Shown here: positions 8,525 through 16,708 of the stretch, piece after piece
Position numbering within the stretch: the stretch's first letter is position 1
How the letters are laid out: the number at the start of each line of letters is the position of its first letter
Assembly: GCA_964524025.1 (NCBI GenBank)
Contig: CAZGBT010000007.1
Coordinates: forward strand, 1 to 51,322
Length of the DNA: 51,322 nt
Origin: CAZGBT01 sp964524025
GTDB taxonomy: Archaea; Aenigmatarchaeota; Aenigmatarchaeia; CG10238-14; EX4484-224
Direction: 5' to 3'
Notes under the pieces: generated by a model
Told to the model about the DNA's origin: nothing
The model's input: only the letters and a program-made list of their open reading frames with translations
The model's database searches: none
Program-made: the position numbers and the translations under genes

Positions 8525-9796
8525 ATGCTTAGGCTATCTTTCCACGGAGCTATGCAAACTGTTGGTTGTTCTTCCGTTCTATTAGAATCAGAAAAAACAA
8601 GATTGGTTCTTGATTATGGAGTAAAACCTAGAGAAGTCCCGCCAAAATTTCCTATAGAAATTAAAGGAAATGTAGATGCAATCCTTTTATCTCACGCACA
8701 TCTAGATCATAGCGGTGCAATACCGCTCTTTTTTCTTAAAGATAAGCTTCCAAAAGTTTTTGCTATAGATGTTACAAAACCTTTAACTAAATTGCTTTTG
8801 TTAGATTCGATAAAAGTTAGTAGGGAGGAAGGAGTTGAATTACCATTTTCAAAATCAGATGTTAAAAAGACCATGCAAAATTTTGTTCTGATAGATTATA
8901 AAGAAGAATTTGAAATAGGAGACTTTTCTTTCGAATTCCTAGACGCAGGTCATATCCCTGGCTCAGCATGCATAAAGTTGTATTATAAAGATAAAACAAT
9001 CCTTTACACCGGAGATATAAAAATTCAAGATACTAGACTGCTTAAAGGTATGGAAAAAAGAATTGGAGATGTAGATATTCTCATAACGGAATCGACCTAT
9101 GCAGATAGAGAACATCCAGATAGAAAAGAGCAGGAAAAAGAGCTTATAAAGATGGTTAGGGAAACGCTTGCTTCTAACGGTGTTGCGCTTATTGCTTGCT
9201 TTGCTGTTGGAAGGGCCCAAGAAATTTTGCTAGTTCTTTACAATTATGGAATTGAATATCCTTTATACATGGATGGAATGGCTAGGAAAGCAACCGTCAT
9301 TATAAATAAATTCGCTAATCGATTGAAAGATCCAAAGGAATTCGATAAAGCTTTGGATAAAGTCGAGTTTATTAAAAATCAAAAAACTAGAAAAAGGTTA
9401 GTTAGGGAACCTTGTGTTATATTAACTACTAGCGGAATGCTGCAAGGAGGACCAATTCTTTACTATTTAAGGAAATTGCATAAAAGAGAAAATTGCTCTT
9501 TGATTTTGACAGGGTGGCAATTAGAAGATACACCAGGTAGAATTCTGCTTGAAACAGGCAGGTATGTTAACCCTAAAGAAGGTTTAGATTTTGATGTGAA
9601 AATGAAAGTTAAAAGATTAGATTTTTCAGCGCATGCTGGAAGATCCCAGCTTTTTAAATTTATTGAAAAAGCAAATCCTGAAAAAATTTTTTGTATACAC
9701 GGCGACCATACAGAGGAATTTGCTAGAGAGCTTAGGGAGAGAGGCTTTGATGCTGTCGCTCCAGTCGCAAATAATAGGATATTTCAGCTTTGTTAG
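8525..9796 (+). CDS. Beta-CASP metallo-beta-lactamase ribonuclease, aCPSF2-like
   Basis: A 423-aa nuclease of the CPSF/RNase J superfamily, without the KH domains of aCPSF1. Metal ligands are visible in SHAHLDH (His57, His59, Asp61, His62), His143 in DAGHIPGS and Asp164 in YTGDIK. The beta-CASP region has TESTYADREHP, ALIACFAVGRAQE, LTTSGMLQGGP and LTGWQLEDTPGR, and the C-terminus has DFSAHAGR and CIHGDHTE. Archaeal aCPSF2 proteins process or degrade RNA as endo- and 5'-exonucleases. The 3' end overlaps the convergent small gene by 65 nt. Confidence 0.93.
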   Translation: MLRLSFHGAMQTVGCSSVLLESEKTRLVLDYGVKPREVPPKFPIEIKGNVDAILLSHAHLDHSGAIPLFFLKDKLPKVFAIDVTKPLTKLLLLDSIKVSREEGVELPFSKSDVKKTMQNFVLIDYKEEFEIGDFSFEFLDAGHIPGSACIKLYYKDKTILYTGDIKIQDTRLLKGMEKRIGDVDILITESTYADREHPDRKEQEKELIKMVRETLASNGVALIACFAVGRAQEILLVLYNYGIEYPLYMDGMARKATVIINKFANRLKDPKEFDKALDKVEFIKNQKTRKRLVREPCVILTTSGMLQGGPILYYLRKLHKRENCSLILTGWQLEDTPGRILLETGRYVNPKEGLDFDVKMKVKRLDFSAHAGRSQLFKFIEKANPEKIFCIHGDHTEEFARELRERGFDAVAPVANNRIFQLC

Positions 9797-10202
9797 CTTC
9801 AATTAGATCATCCCTTGTTTTGCGTAGTTTCTTAAGCATATCTTCTTCAGTTATTATTTCCACCTCTCCAGAAAGTTTTATTTTTTTGGTACAATAAGGT
9901 GTTCTCTCGGCTTCTTCGTCTATTTTCAATAAACCTACACCGCTGTATTCTATAAGATTATATTTTTGAAGTGAAAGTAGAGTTTTTCTGAATCTAGTTG
10001 CGCTAAAACCAATTTCGCGGCAAAGTATTCTGGCTAAATAAACACAGATAGATCCACTCCCGCAAAATTCACAAGGTGGTGCAAGATAAGTATGACGAAT
10101 CAAGGCACATATTTTTTTGTTTTTTAAACGGTTTGCATATTTTACTATTGTTAGAATAGCTAGAACACTTTCAGATGCATCTTCACAATCGTAGGGAGTC
10201 AT
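9732..10202 (-). CDS. Cys-rich protein, possible winged-helix regulator
   Basis: A 156-aa soluble protein with a Cys motif CEFCGSGSICVYLARILC at about residues 44-61, followed by FSATRFRKTLLSLQKYNLIEYSGVGLLKI, which has the helix-turn-helix plus wing pattern of a winged helix, and a Lys/Arg-rich C-terminal helix. The cysteines could bind zinc or an Fe-S cluster. The gene is divergent from a small gene across an 80-nt space that carries a perfect 11-bp inverted repeat around a TATA box, as expected for a local transcription regulator. The function is inferred from this context; no family was recognised. Confidence 0.6.
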   Translation of the reverse strand: MTPYDCEDASESVLAILTIVKYANRLKNKKICALIRHTYLAPPCEFCGSGSICVYLARILCREIGFSATRFRKTLLSLQKYNLIEYSGVGLLKIDEEAERTPYCTKKIKLSGEVEIITEEDMLKKLRKTRDDLIEANKAEISYYLRLERQHQSLSP

Positions 10203-10239
10203 AATTTAAAATTATCTTCAAAAAATTAATAAATTACCT

Positions 10240-10271
10240 AAAAGTAGTAAACTATTTAAATTACTACTTTT
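10240..10271. promoter_or_regulatory. Perfect 11-bp inverted repeat enclosing a TATA box
   Basis: The arms AAAAGTAGTAA (10240-10250) and TTACTACTTTT (10261-10271) are exact reverse complements separated by 10 nt. The spacer holds TATTTAAA (10253-10260), 23-30 nt before the ATG at 10283, i.e. at TATA-box position for a leaderless gene. A dimeric protein bound to the arms would block TBP. This looks like an operator; the neighbouring Cys-rich protein is the obvious candidate regulator. Confidence 0.55.
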
Positions 10272-10282
10272 TAATAATAACT

Positions 10283-10558
10283 ATGGATTTAGCCGAAAAA
10301 ATAGCAATCTGCGAGGAAAACTTTAAAAGATGGAGAGAGGCAGCTTTAAAAGCTAAGGATATGAATGAAGCAAGAAGGTTTATGGAAAAAGCATTCTTTT
10401 GGCTAAAGCTTCAAACAGCATTCATAACGCTTTTTTCATTAGAAAGTTTTGCTAAAGGTGATGAAGATCTTGCTAGAAAAATACTCATAGCTAAGGTGAA
10501 TTTAATAAAGAAGATGGTTGATTATACGAAAAATCTAATAGATGAGATGCTTTCTTAA
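10283..10558 (+). CDS. Small all-helical protein, 91 aa
   Basis: Predicted to be almost entirely alpha-helical: three helices from EKIAICEENFKRWREAALKA, EARRFMEKAFFWLKLQTAFI and LARKILIAKVNLIKKMVDY. No signal peptide or Cys. Family unknown. It has its own TATA box at 10253-10260 inside an inverted repeat, so its expression is probably controlled separately from neighbours, and it ends 32 nt before the phosphoglycerate mutase gene, with which it could be co-transcribed. Confidence 0.6.
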   Translation: MDLAEKIAICEENFKRWREAALKAKDMNEARRFMEKAFFWLKLQTAFITLFSLESFAKGDEDLARKILIAKVNLIKKMVDYTKNLIDEMLS

Positions 10559-10590
10559 ATAATTTAATTCGGGAAAGCTAAACCTTTCTA

Positions 10591-11751
10591 ATGAAAATAG
10601 TTTTTATAATTATAGACGGTTTGCCAGATGAGCCTTCTAATGGCAAAACGCCGCTTTCTGAAGCTTATACGCCTAACTTAGATTTTTTTGCAGAGAATGG
10701 TGTAACAGGAGAGCTTTTTCTTTTACCAGAGGATTTGCCTGTATGGAGTCATTTTGCTGACGTTGCTTTACTAGGTTTTAATCCTAAAAAATATTACTTA
10801 AAGAGAGGGCCTTTGGAGGCTTTGGCTGCGGATATAGAATTGACTGGAGATTTTTTAGCTATAAGATGCAATTTTGCTACTATAGACGAAGAAGGAAGGA
10901 TTATAGATAGGAGAGCTGGAAGGGCAGAATATGGCTTAGATAAATTAGCAGAATGTATAGAGAAAATGAATTTTCCTTTAAAGTTTATCTTTAAAAGAAC
11001 TTATGGCCATAGAGCTGTTTTAATTTTTAAAGAAAAACTAAGCGATAAAATAAGTAGCAACGACCCGCTAGAAACAGGTAAAAAACCTTTGCCTATTAAA
11101 CCTTTAGATAAAGATAAATTATCGGAGTTTACAGCAAAAATTGTCAACCAATTCGTTGCACAAGCTTTCAATTTATTAGAGATGCATCCAATAAATTTAG
11201 AAAGGACAAATTTAGGCTATTTGCCAGCTAATTATTTACTGCTAAGAGGGGCTGGAAATAGGGTTGAAAGATTACCAGATTTTGGAAAAAGATGGAATAA
11301 GAAATGCGTTTGCATATCTGAGCCTGGAGTTACAAAAGCTGTTTGTATGCTTGCGGGTTTTGATGCTATTACGGTAAAAAAAGAAAATATAAAAGGAATT
11401 GTAGAAAAGATTTTCGATTGTCTAAGCATTTATGACTTTGTACTAGCTCACATAAAAGGGCCAGATGAACCCGCTCATGACGGAGATTTTGAAAGGAAGA
11501 AAAAAATTATAGAAAAAATAGATGAAGAGCTTACTCCTTTTAGGAAGTTTGATGGAATTCTGGTTATAACATCGGATCATATTACCTCAACTATTCACAA
11601 AAAACATATGCATGGCCCAGTTCCTGTACTAGTTTATGGAAAGGGTAAAGATGAAGTTAAAAAGTTTGACGAGATTTCAGTAAAAAAAGGTAAATTGAAA
11701 AATTTTGATGGAAAAAAGCTTTGGGAGTATGTTATGAAGAATGAGGGTTAA
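10591..11751 (+). CDS. apgM: 2,3-bisphosphoglycerate-independent phosphoglycerate mutase, archaeal type
   Basis: A 386-aa alkaline-phosphatase-fold enzyme interconverting 3- and 2-phosphoglycerate in lower glycolysis/gluconeogenesis. Seen: metal-binding IIIDGLPDEP at the start, TPLSEAYTPNLDFFAENG, RGPLEALAADIEL, AHIKGPDEPAHDGDFERK and SDHITSTIHKKHMHGPVPVLVYG. The phosphorylated serine is in a variant motif, WSHFADVALLGF, where the family usually has Ser-Asp-x-Ala-His/Asn; the Asp after Ser is His here and the later position is Asp. That makes it a slightly divergent ApgM whose activity is likely but not certain. It overlaps the enolase gene by 11 nt. Confidence 0.85.
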   Translation: MKIVFIIIDGLPDEPSNGKTPLSEAYTPNLDFFAENGVTGELFLLPEDLPVWSHFADVALLGFNPKKYYLKRGPLEALAADIELTGDFLAIRCNFATIDEEGRIIDRRAGRAEYGLDKLAECIEKMNFPLKFIFKRTYGHRAVLIFKEKLSDKISSNDPLETGKKPLPIKPLDKDKLSEFTAKIVNQFVAQAFNLLEMHPINLERTNLGYLPANYLLLRGAGNRVERLPDFGKRWNKKCVCISEPGVTKAVCMLAGFDAITVKKENIKGIVEKIFDCLSIYDFVLAHIKGPDEPAHDGDFERKKKIIEKIDEELTPFRKFDGILVITSDHITSTIHKKHMHGPVPVLVYGKGKDEVKKFDEISVKKGKLKNFDGKKLWEYVMKNEG

Positions 11752-12922
11752 AGATATTAAGATAAGAAAAGTTTTAGCATCTAATGCGGATTTCACCGTA
11801 GAAGTTGAGATAGAGACAGAAAAATTTAAAGTATTTTCTTCTGTTCCTATAGGAACTAGCAAGGGTAAATACGAAGCAAAAATTTTGGATCTGAAAAAAG
11901 TTTTTTCAAACTTTTTATTCGTTAGGAGATTCTTCAAAGAAAAAGAGTTTAGCGAATTGGTCGAAATAGATGATTTATTAAGAAGTATAGATAGGACTGA
12001 AAATTTTTCTAAACTTGGCGCTAATTTGGCTCTAGCCATTTCTTCAGCATTCTTGAAGGCATTCTCAAAAGAAGCTTCTAAGGAAATTTATCAGTACGTA
12101 GCTGAAGAGTTTAGAACTAAAGCAAAAATACCAAAACCAATTTGTAACGTCATAGGAGGAGGTAAGCATGGAGGTTCGATAGATTTTCAAGAATTTCTCT
12201 TACTTCCTATTCATCAAGAAAAGTTTGTCGAGTCGATTAAAGTTATATCAAAAATTTATAGAAAAATAGGAAATAGGTTAAAAGAATTGGATAAAACTTT
12301 TAGATTCGGGAGAAACCTAGAATCTGCGTGGATAACTTCCCTTAGCTTGTTTGAAGTATTAGATTTACTTAAAGAATTTTGCAACGAGAACCTAAAAATC
12401 GGGATAGATATAGCTGCATCTTCTTTTTGGGATGGTAAATCTTATTTTTACAAAAATTTGGGAAAGAGATTAACTTCCCAACAGCAGTTATCGTTTATCA
12501 GAGAAATTGCAGAAAATTATCCTGTTTACTATTTAGAAGACCCTTTTCATGAGGACGATTTTGTTTCATTCTCAGCTTTAACATCCCTTTTACCTAATAA
12601 GCTTATATGCGGGGATGATTTGTTAGTTACAAACTTAAAAAGGTTAAGGGATGCTGCAGAAATGAAAGCAGTAAATTGTGCTATAATTAAGCCAAACCAG
12701 GTTGGTACTATAACTGATACAATAAATTTTTTCAAATTTGCGAAGAGGAAAAATATAGTTACGGTTTTTTCTCACAGATCTTCCCAAAGTGATGATATTT
12801 TATTTTCTCATCTAGCAGTTGGTCTTGGTTGCGATTATGTGAAATTCGGTATAGCTGGAGAAAGAATAATTAAGATTAACGAAATAATAAGGATAGAGGA
12901 ATCTTTTAAAGAAATTGCCTAA
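11741..12922 (+). CDS. eno: Enolase (divergent archaeal type)
   Basis: A 393-aa enolase-superfamily protein, predicted to interconvert 2-phosphoglycerate and phosphoenolpyruvate. Despite divergence, the expected residues are visible: SVPIGTSKGKYEA loop, His in IGGGKHGG, Glu in FQEFLLLP, Glu in FGRNLESAW (family GDEGG), metal Asp in GIDIAASSFW, Glu in LEDPF, Asp in CGDDLLVTN, Lys in KPNQVGT, His in SHRSS and Lys in DYVKFG. The usual C-terminal GAPxRxER signature is reduced to GIAGERIIKINEIIRIEE. The start lies inside apgM (11-nt overlap), so two successive glycolytic steps are translationally coupled. Confidence 0.85.
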   Translation: MRVKDIKIRKVLASNADFTVEVEIETEKFKVFSSVPIGTSKGKYEAKILDLKKVFSNFLFVRRFFKEKEFSELVEIDDLLRSIDRTENFSKLGANLALAISSAFLKAFSKEASKEIYQYVAEEFRTKAKIPKPICNVIGGGKHGGSIDFQEFLLLPIHQEKFVESIKVISKIYRKIGNRLKELDKTFRFGRNLESAWITSLSLFEVLDLLKEFCNENLKIGIDIAASSFWDGKSYFYKNLGKRLTSQQQLSFIREIAENYPVYYLEDPFHEDDFVSFSALTSLLPNKLICGDDLLVTNLKRLRDAAEMKAVNCAIIKPNQVGTITDTINFFKFAKRKNIVTVFSHRSSQSDDILFSHLAVGLGCDYVKFGIAGERIIKINEIIRIEESFKEIA

Positions 12923-13817
12923 TTCTTCCTAAAAATTCGTGAGCAGAGAGGAATCCGTTAAAAGTCGCACCCGAGGCTACCTTGTGGCCGCCTCCTCCAA
13001 AAAAATTTGCTATTTTATAAACATCAAAGCCAGTATGAGTTCTCAATTCGATTTTTGTTATAATTTTATCCTTCTGAGCTCTATGAATAAGCATTGCTAT
13101 TATATCAAAAGGTGCTTTCTCGTGCTCTCTCAATTTTTCTGTTAGAACATAAGCTGGAACCATAAAAGTAGATTCGTAAATAGCAATTTTTTTATCTTCT
13201 ACATTAAAAAACAAAATTCTTTTTAATCCTTCTTCTACAGCTTTTTCTTGCCACTCCCTAAATTCGTTTACTAATCTTACCATGCTTTCATTCCTTTCAA
13301 ATTCTTCTACCCCCTTTCTTAGCAAAGTCTTTGCTATGGATTTTAACTTGCTTATTCTGGTGGGTCCTTTGTACTTCCATTTTATAGCTCCTATTAAATC
13401 TCTAAGGAATGAAGCCTCTTCACTTTTTACATTGTTTGTGTCTATCTGATTTGCTAGATCTACAAGAGGGTCCTCTATTTTAAGGAAATTTGCTATTACT
13501 TGAGCGGCGCTTGGTGCATCGCTATCGATAATTAATTTAACATTCTCAGGAGCTTCTCTAATACTACATTTATGATGGTCTATCCAAAGAACTTCTTGAT
13601 AAATTGAGGCCAACCTTAAGGTTAATTCGGAAGGAGAAATATCAAAAATGCATAACTCTTCCAAATTTTCGTTTCCTATCATAGAAGCGCAAATTGTATC
13701 TTTAAGCCTTGTGTTAGTAGAGAAGAACATTCTATACTTTTTGTTTTTATTAGCTTTAAGGAATATGACTAAAGAAATTATGCCATCTGAATCGTTATGT
13801 GTAATTATAACTCGCAT
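12906..13817 (-). CDS. DHH/DHHA1 family phosphoesterase
   Basis: A 303-aa protein with the DHH motif set HNDSDG (residues 7-12), Asp59 in FDIS, and DHH at 80-82 in WIDHHKCSI, plus the DHHA1 motif GGGGHKVASGA near the C-terminus. Members hydrolyse phosphodiester bonds in short oligonucleotides or cyclic dinucleotides (NrnA/RecJ-like), using two Mn2+ ions. The ATG at 13817 is preferred to a TTG six nt upstream. It converges on the enolase gene with a 17-nt overlap. Substrate unknown. Confidence 0.88.
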   Translation of the reverse strand: MRVIITHNDSDGIISLVIFLKANKNKKYRMFFSTNTRLKDTICASMIGNENLEELCIFDISPSELTLRLASIYQEVLWIDHHKCSIREAPENVKLIIDSDAPSAAQVIANFLKIEDPLVDLANQIDTNNVKSEEASFLRDLIGAIKWKYKGPTRISKLKSIAKTLLRKGVEEFERNESMVRLVNEFREWQEKAVEEGLKRILFFNVEDKKIAIYESTFMVPAYVLTEKLREHEKAPFDIIAMLIHRAQKDKIITKIELRTHTGFDVYKIANFFGGGGHKVASGATFNGFLSAHEFLGRIRQFL

Positions 13818-13866
13818 AAACAAATAATCTGATTGAATTATAAATTTTTTCTACCAACAAAAATTT

Positions 13867-14985
13867 GTGAATCAAGACCTTAAAAGGTTAAACGAAAAGC
13901 TTTTTGACCCCGTTTTCGATGCTGGAGTTTCTGCATTATGGGGAGTGAGCAGTGTCGTTAAAGGAGGTGTTAAGGATTTGTTTATAAATGCTTTAGGAAA
14001 TGCGGATGGTAACTTAGCCTTTGAATTGGTGTGTAATCCTGCAGGTTGTGTTCTACTTGCGTTCATTAAGCACTCTTTAATTAAATCATACTTAAATCCA
14101 AAATCTCTAATGGCAGACACTTTTGAAAAAGTATTTAGTATAGCAAGATCGGCACTGATTTACTTTATCGGAAGCGACTTTTTTTCAGCAGCTTTGTTAG
14201 GAGGTTCTAATACTTGGTCTAGAACGATTTTTAAGGAATGGAGTAGTGGGGCTAAAATAGGAATTTTAGCCAAGCTTGGTGAAATCGTTGGAGAAAAGTT
14301 TGGATGGGTAGGGAATCCAGTAAAAATTATGGGTTTGCAACTTACATATTTTCCTGTAGGCTACTTACTAAGTTTTTTATTGTATGTAGGAGTTGTTGCG
14401 GTAAAAAATATCTACAGCTTTGCTAAAGATTTTATTTTATATAAGAGTGTTGAAGGATATGAAATCAAAGGAATAAAAGAAAAAATTATTAAAACACTTG
14501 ATAAAATAGTACAAAGGATAAGCGAGAAATTTAACCTTGGCAAAAATAGGATATCTAGGAAAGTTTTTCGTTTTTTGCAAGGTATAGCTAAGAGAAGTTA
14601 TATGTATAGTCCTAAAAAGAGGTTAGAGGCTCTTGAAAGAATTATATATACAACACCACAAGTCATTTTTCGATACAAATGTGCACCACAGTTGCTAGCC
14701 CTTCGTGATTTAGAAGATAAAAAATCAAGAAAATATTCCTGGCTTCTTTTCAAGCTTTCAAGAGAAAGGATTGTTAAGGATGAGATATCTCTATATGAAT
14801 TCCTTCAATCTTTAAAGGAAGCTTATAGAAGGAATCAGAAAATGGTTATAAGATTAGCTGAGAAATATATAACAAACGAGCTTGGGAAAGGGGTAGGCAA
14901 ATGCTTTAAAAGAGAAGGTTTAGAAGAACGATTGAAAGATTTCTATGAAAGAGGGGATTTACCAGCTATTTATGTAGTATGTTAA
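13867..14985 (+). CDS. Unrecognised 372-aa membrane-associated protein
   Basis: Starts at a GTG; no ATG fits better. The N-terminal half is hydrophobic with Gly-rich stretches (GVSALWGVSSVVKGG, IYFIGSDFFSAALLGG) and one clear membrane helix at PVGYLLSFLLYVGVVAV; the C-terminal half is a strongly basic, helical soluble region rich in Lys/Arg. The GSNTW and GLQLTYFPVGY stretches suggest a multi-span membrane part. The reading frame overlaps rtcA by 7 nt, so it is probably in one operon with rtcA and udk. I know no family with this pattern; a role in RNA metabolism would be inference from context only. Confidence 0.7.
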   Translation: MNQDLKRLNEKLFDPVFDAGVSALWGVSSVVKGGVKDLFINALGNADGNLAFELVCNPAGCVLLAFIKHSLIKSYLNPKSLMADTFEKVFSIARSALIYFIGSDFFSAALLGGSNTWSRTIFKEWSSGAKIGILAKLGEIVGEKFGWVGNPVKIMGLQLTYFPVGYLLSFLLYVGVVAVKNIYSFAKDFILYKSVEGYEIKGIKEKIIKTLDKIVQRISEKFNLGKNRISRKVFRFLQGIAKRSYMYSPKKRLEALERIIYTTPQVIFRYKCAPQLLALRDLEDKKSRKYSWLLFKLSRERIVKDEISLYEFLQSLKEAYRRNQKMVIRLAEKYITNELGKGVGKCFKREGLEERLKDFYERGDLPAIYVVC

Positions 14986-16007
14986 AAATAGATGGCTCAA
15001 TCGGGTACGGACAAATTTTAAGAACAGCTATAGCACTTTCAGCCTTAACTCTTAAGCCAGTAAAAATTTTTAATATAAGGATAAGAAGACCAAATCCTGG
15101 CTTAAGACCTCAGCATTTAATGGGTGTTAAGGTAGCGGCCGAATTCTGTGCTGCAAATGTAAGAGGAGCTAAAGTAGGTTCTCTAGTTGTAGAATTCATC
15201 CCTAAATATCATAAAATTCCAGAATATAAGAAGATAGATATAGGAACAGCTGGAAGCGTTACTCTTTTACTTCAAACTCTTTTGCCTCTTTTAGTTTTTT
15301 CGGATAAAGAAGTTAAGTTGGAAATAATCGGAGGTACAGATGTAAAAGGAGCACCAACTACTATTTACGTTCAGCATGTCTTATCTTACTTTCTTAAAAA
15401 AATCGGGATAGACTTTGAGATATCAACTTTTAAACATGGCTTTTACCCAAAAGGAGGCGGTAGAGTTTTTTGCAGAGTATTGCCTTCTAATATAAAGCCT
15501 TTAAAATTGGTTGAAAGAGGTGAACTAATAGGTTTAAATTTGTGGAGCGTTGCTTCTAAAGAACTCAAGAAAAGAAAGGTTGCTGAAAGACTCTTGGAAG
15601 GATTTAAGAAAAACTTTGAACTTGAAGTTTCTACAAATGCTTACTTTAGATATGTTGATTCTTTAAACCCAGGATGCTCTTTAAATGCCCATTTATTTTT
15701 TGAAAATTGTGTTTTAGGAGAAGATGGCTTGGGAGAAAAAGGGAAAAAAGCTGAAGATGTAGGTAGGGAAGTAGCAAAAGGTTTGATCAACTCTTATAAT
15801 TCAAAGGCATGCCTAGATAAATACGTGAGTGATCAAATATTAGTCTTTCTTGCTTTGGCAGAAGGTAAATCTTTGATTAAAATCGAAGAATTTACAGAAC
15901 ATGTCAGGACAAATTTAAAAGTTATCGAAAAATTCCTAGAAGTTTCTATAAATCAGGATTATGAAAACAAAACAATTGAAATAAAAGGATGTGGTTTTAA
16001 AATATGA
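14979..16007 (+). CDS. rtcA: RNA 3'-terminal phosphate cyclase
   Basis: A 342-aa cyclase that converts RNA 3'-phosphate to 2',3'-cyclic phosphate using ATP through a covalent His-AMP. Seen: QILRTAIALSALT, RIRRPNPGLRPQHLMGV, IDIGTAGSVTLLLQTLLPLL, GGTDVKGAPTTIYVQHV, HGFYPKGGGRV and the C-terminal nucleophile His308 in EFTEHVRTN. The start motif is DGSIGYGQILRT, about two residues shorter than the family's DGSxGEGGGQ loop. The ATG at 14979 opens directly on this motif, as in other RtcA proteins. It overlaps udk by 4 nt (ATGA). Confidence 0.93.
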   Translation: MLKIDGSIGYGQILRTAIALSALTLKPVKIFNIRIRRPNPGLRPQHLMGVKVAAEFCAANVRGAKVGSLVVEFIPKYHKIPEYKKIDIGTAGSVTLLLQTLLPLLVFSDKEVKLEIIGGTDVKGAPTTIYVQHVLSYFLKKIGIDFEISTFKHGFYPKGGGRVFCRVLPSNIKPLKLVERGELIGLNLWSVASKELKKRKVAERLLEGFKKNFELEVSTNAYFRYVDSLNPGCSLNAHLFFENCVLGEDGLGEKGKKAEDVGREVAKGLINSYNSKACLDKYVSDQILVFLALAEGKSLIKIEEFTEHVRTNLKVIEKFLEVSINQDYENKTIEIKGCGFKI

Positions 16008-16630
16008 ACAAGAGATTGCTTATATTAATAGGTGGAGGTAGCGGAAGCGGAAAAACAACTCTCGTTAATTTAATCAAGAAAAAATTTAAGAAAATTACTG
16101 TAATTTCAACAGACTTTTTCTATAAAGATTTTTCTTCCATTCCGCCAAATCAAAGAGAGAAAATAAATTTCGACCATCCAGATTCTTTAGATTTTGAGCT
16201 GATGAGAAATACAATCAAATCTTTGCTTTCAGGCAAAGAAGTAAGAATACCCATTTACGATTTCAAAACCCATACAAGGCTTAGAAAGAAAAGAAGAATC
16301 GTCCCTAGCAAGATAATAGTTGTTGAAGGAATTTTTGCCTTACTTGACAAGGAAATAAACAAACTAGCTGATTTAAGAATTTTTGTCGAAACAGACGATG
16401 ATATAAGATTAATTAGGAGAATTTTAAGGGATATGAAAGAAAGAGGTAGAAGCTTAGATTCCATAATAGAGCAATGGATTAAACATGTTAAGCCCATGCA
16501 TGAGAAATTTATTGAACCAAGTAGGAAGGAGGCGCATTTGATAATACCGGAAGATCCGGAGGGAAGGATGAGGGAAGTTGCAGTAGAATCGATAATAGGG
16601 ATAATCGAAAGGTTAATCAAGCAATCTTAA
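16004..16630 (+). CDS. udk: Uridine kinase family P-loop kinase
   Basis: A 208-aa kinase with Walker A GGGSGSGKTTL at the N-terminus, STDFFYKDF (substrate-binding Asp), NFDHPDSLDFELM, PIYDFKTHTR and VVEGIFALLDKE. This set is typical of uridine/cytidine kinases, which phosphorylate nucleosides in pyrimidine salvage; some archaeal members act on other substrates. The start overlaps the rtcA stop as ATGA. It is the last gene of the operon beginning at 13867. Confidence 0.9.
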   Translation: MNKRLLILIGGGSGSGKTTLVNLIKKKFKKITVISTDFFYKDFSSIPPNQREKINFDHPDSLDFELMRNTIKSLLSGKEVRIPIYDFKTHTRLRKKRRIVPSKIIVVEGIFALLDKEINKLADLRIFVETDDDIRLIRRILRDMKERGRSLDSIIEQWIKHVKPMHEKFIEPSRKEAHLIIPEDPEGRMREVAVESIIGIIERLIKQS

Positions 16631-16708
16631 TTTTCGAATACAGCTGTTTAGTAACTTGAATCGCAGAACCTTTTTATAATTTTATTAATTAAACCTTAGT
16701 AACTATTG

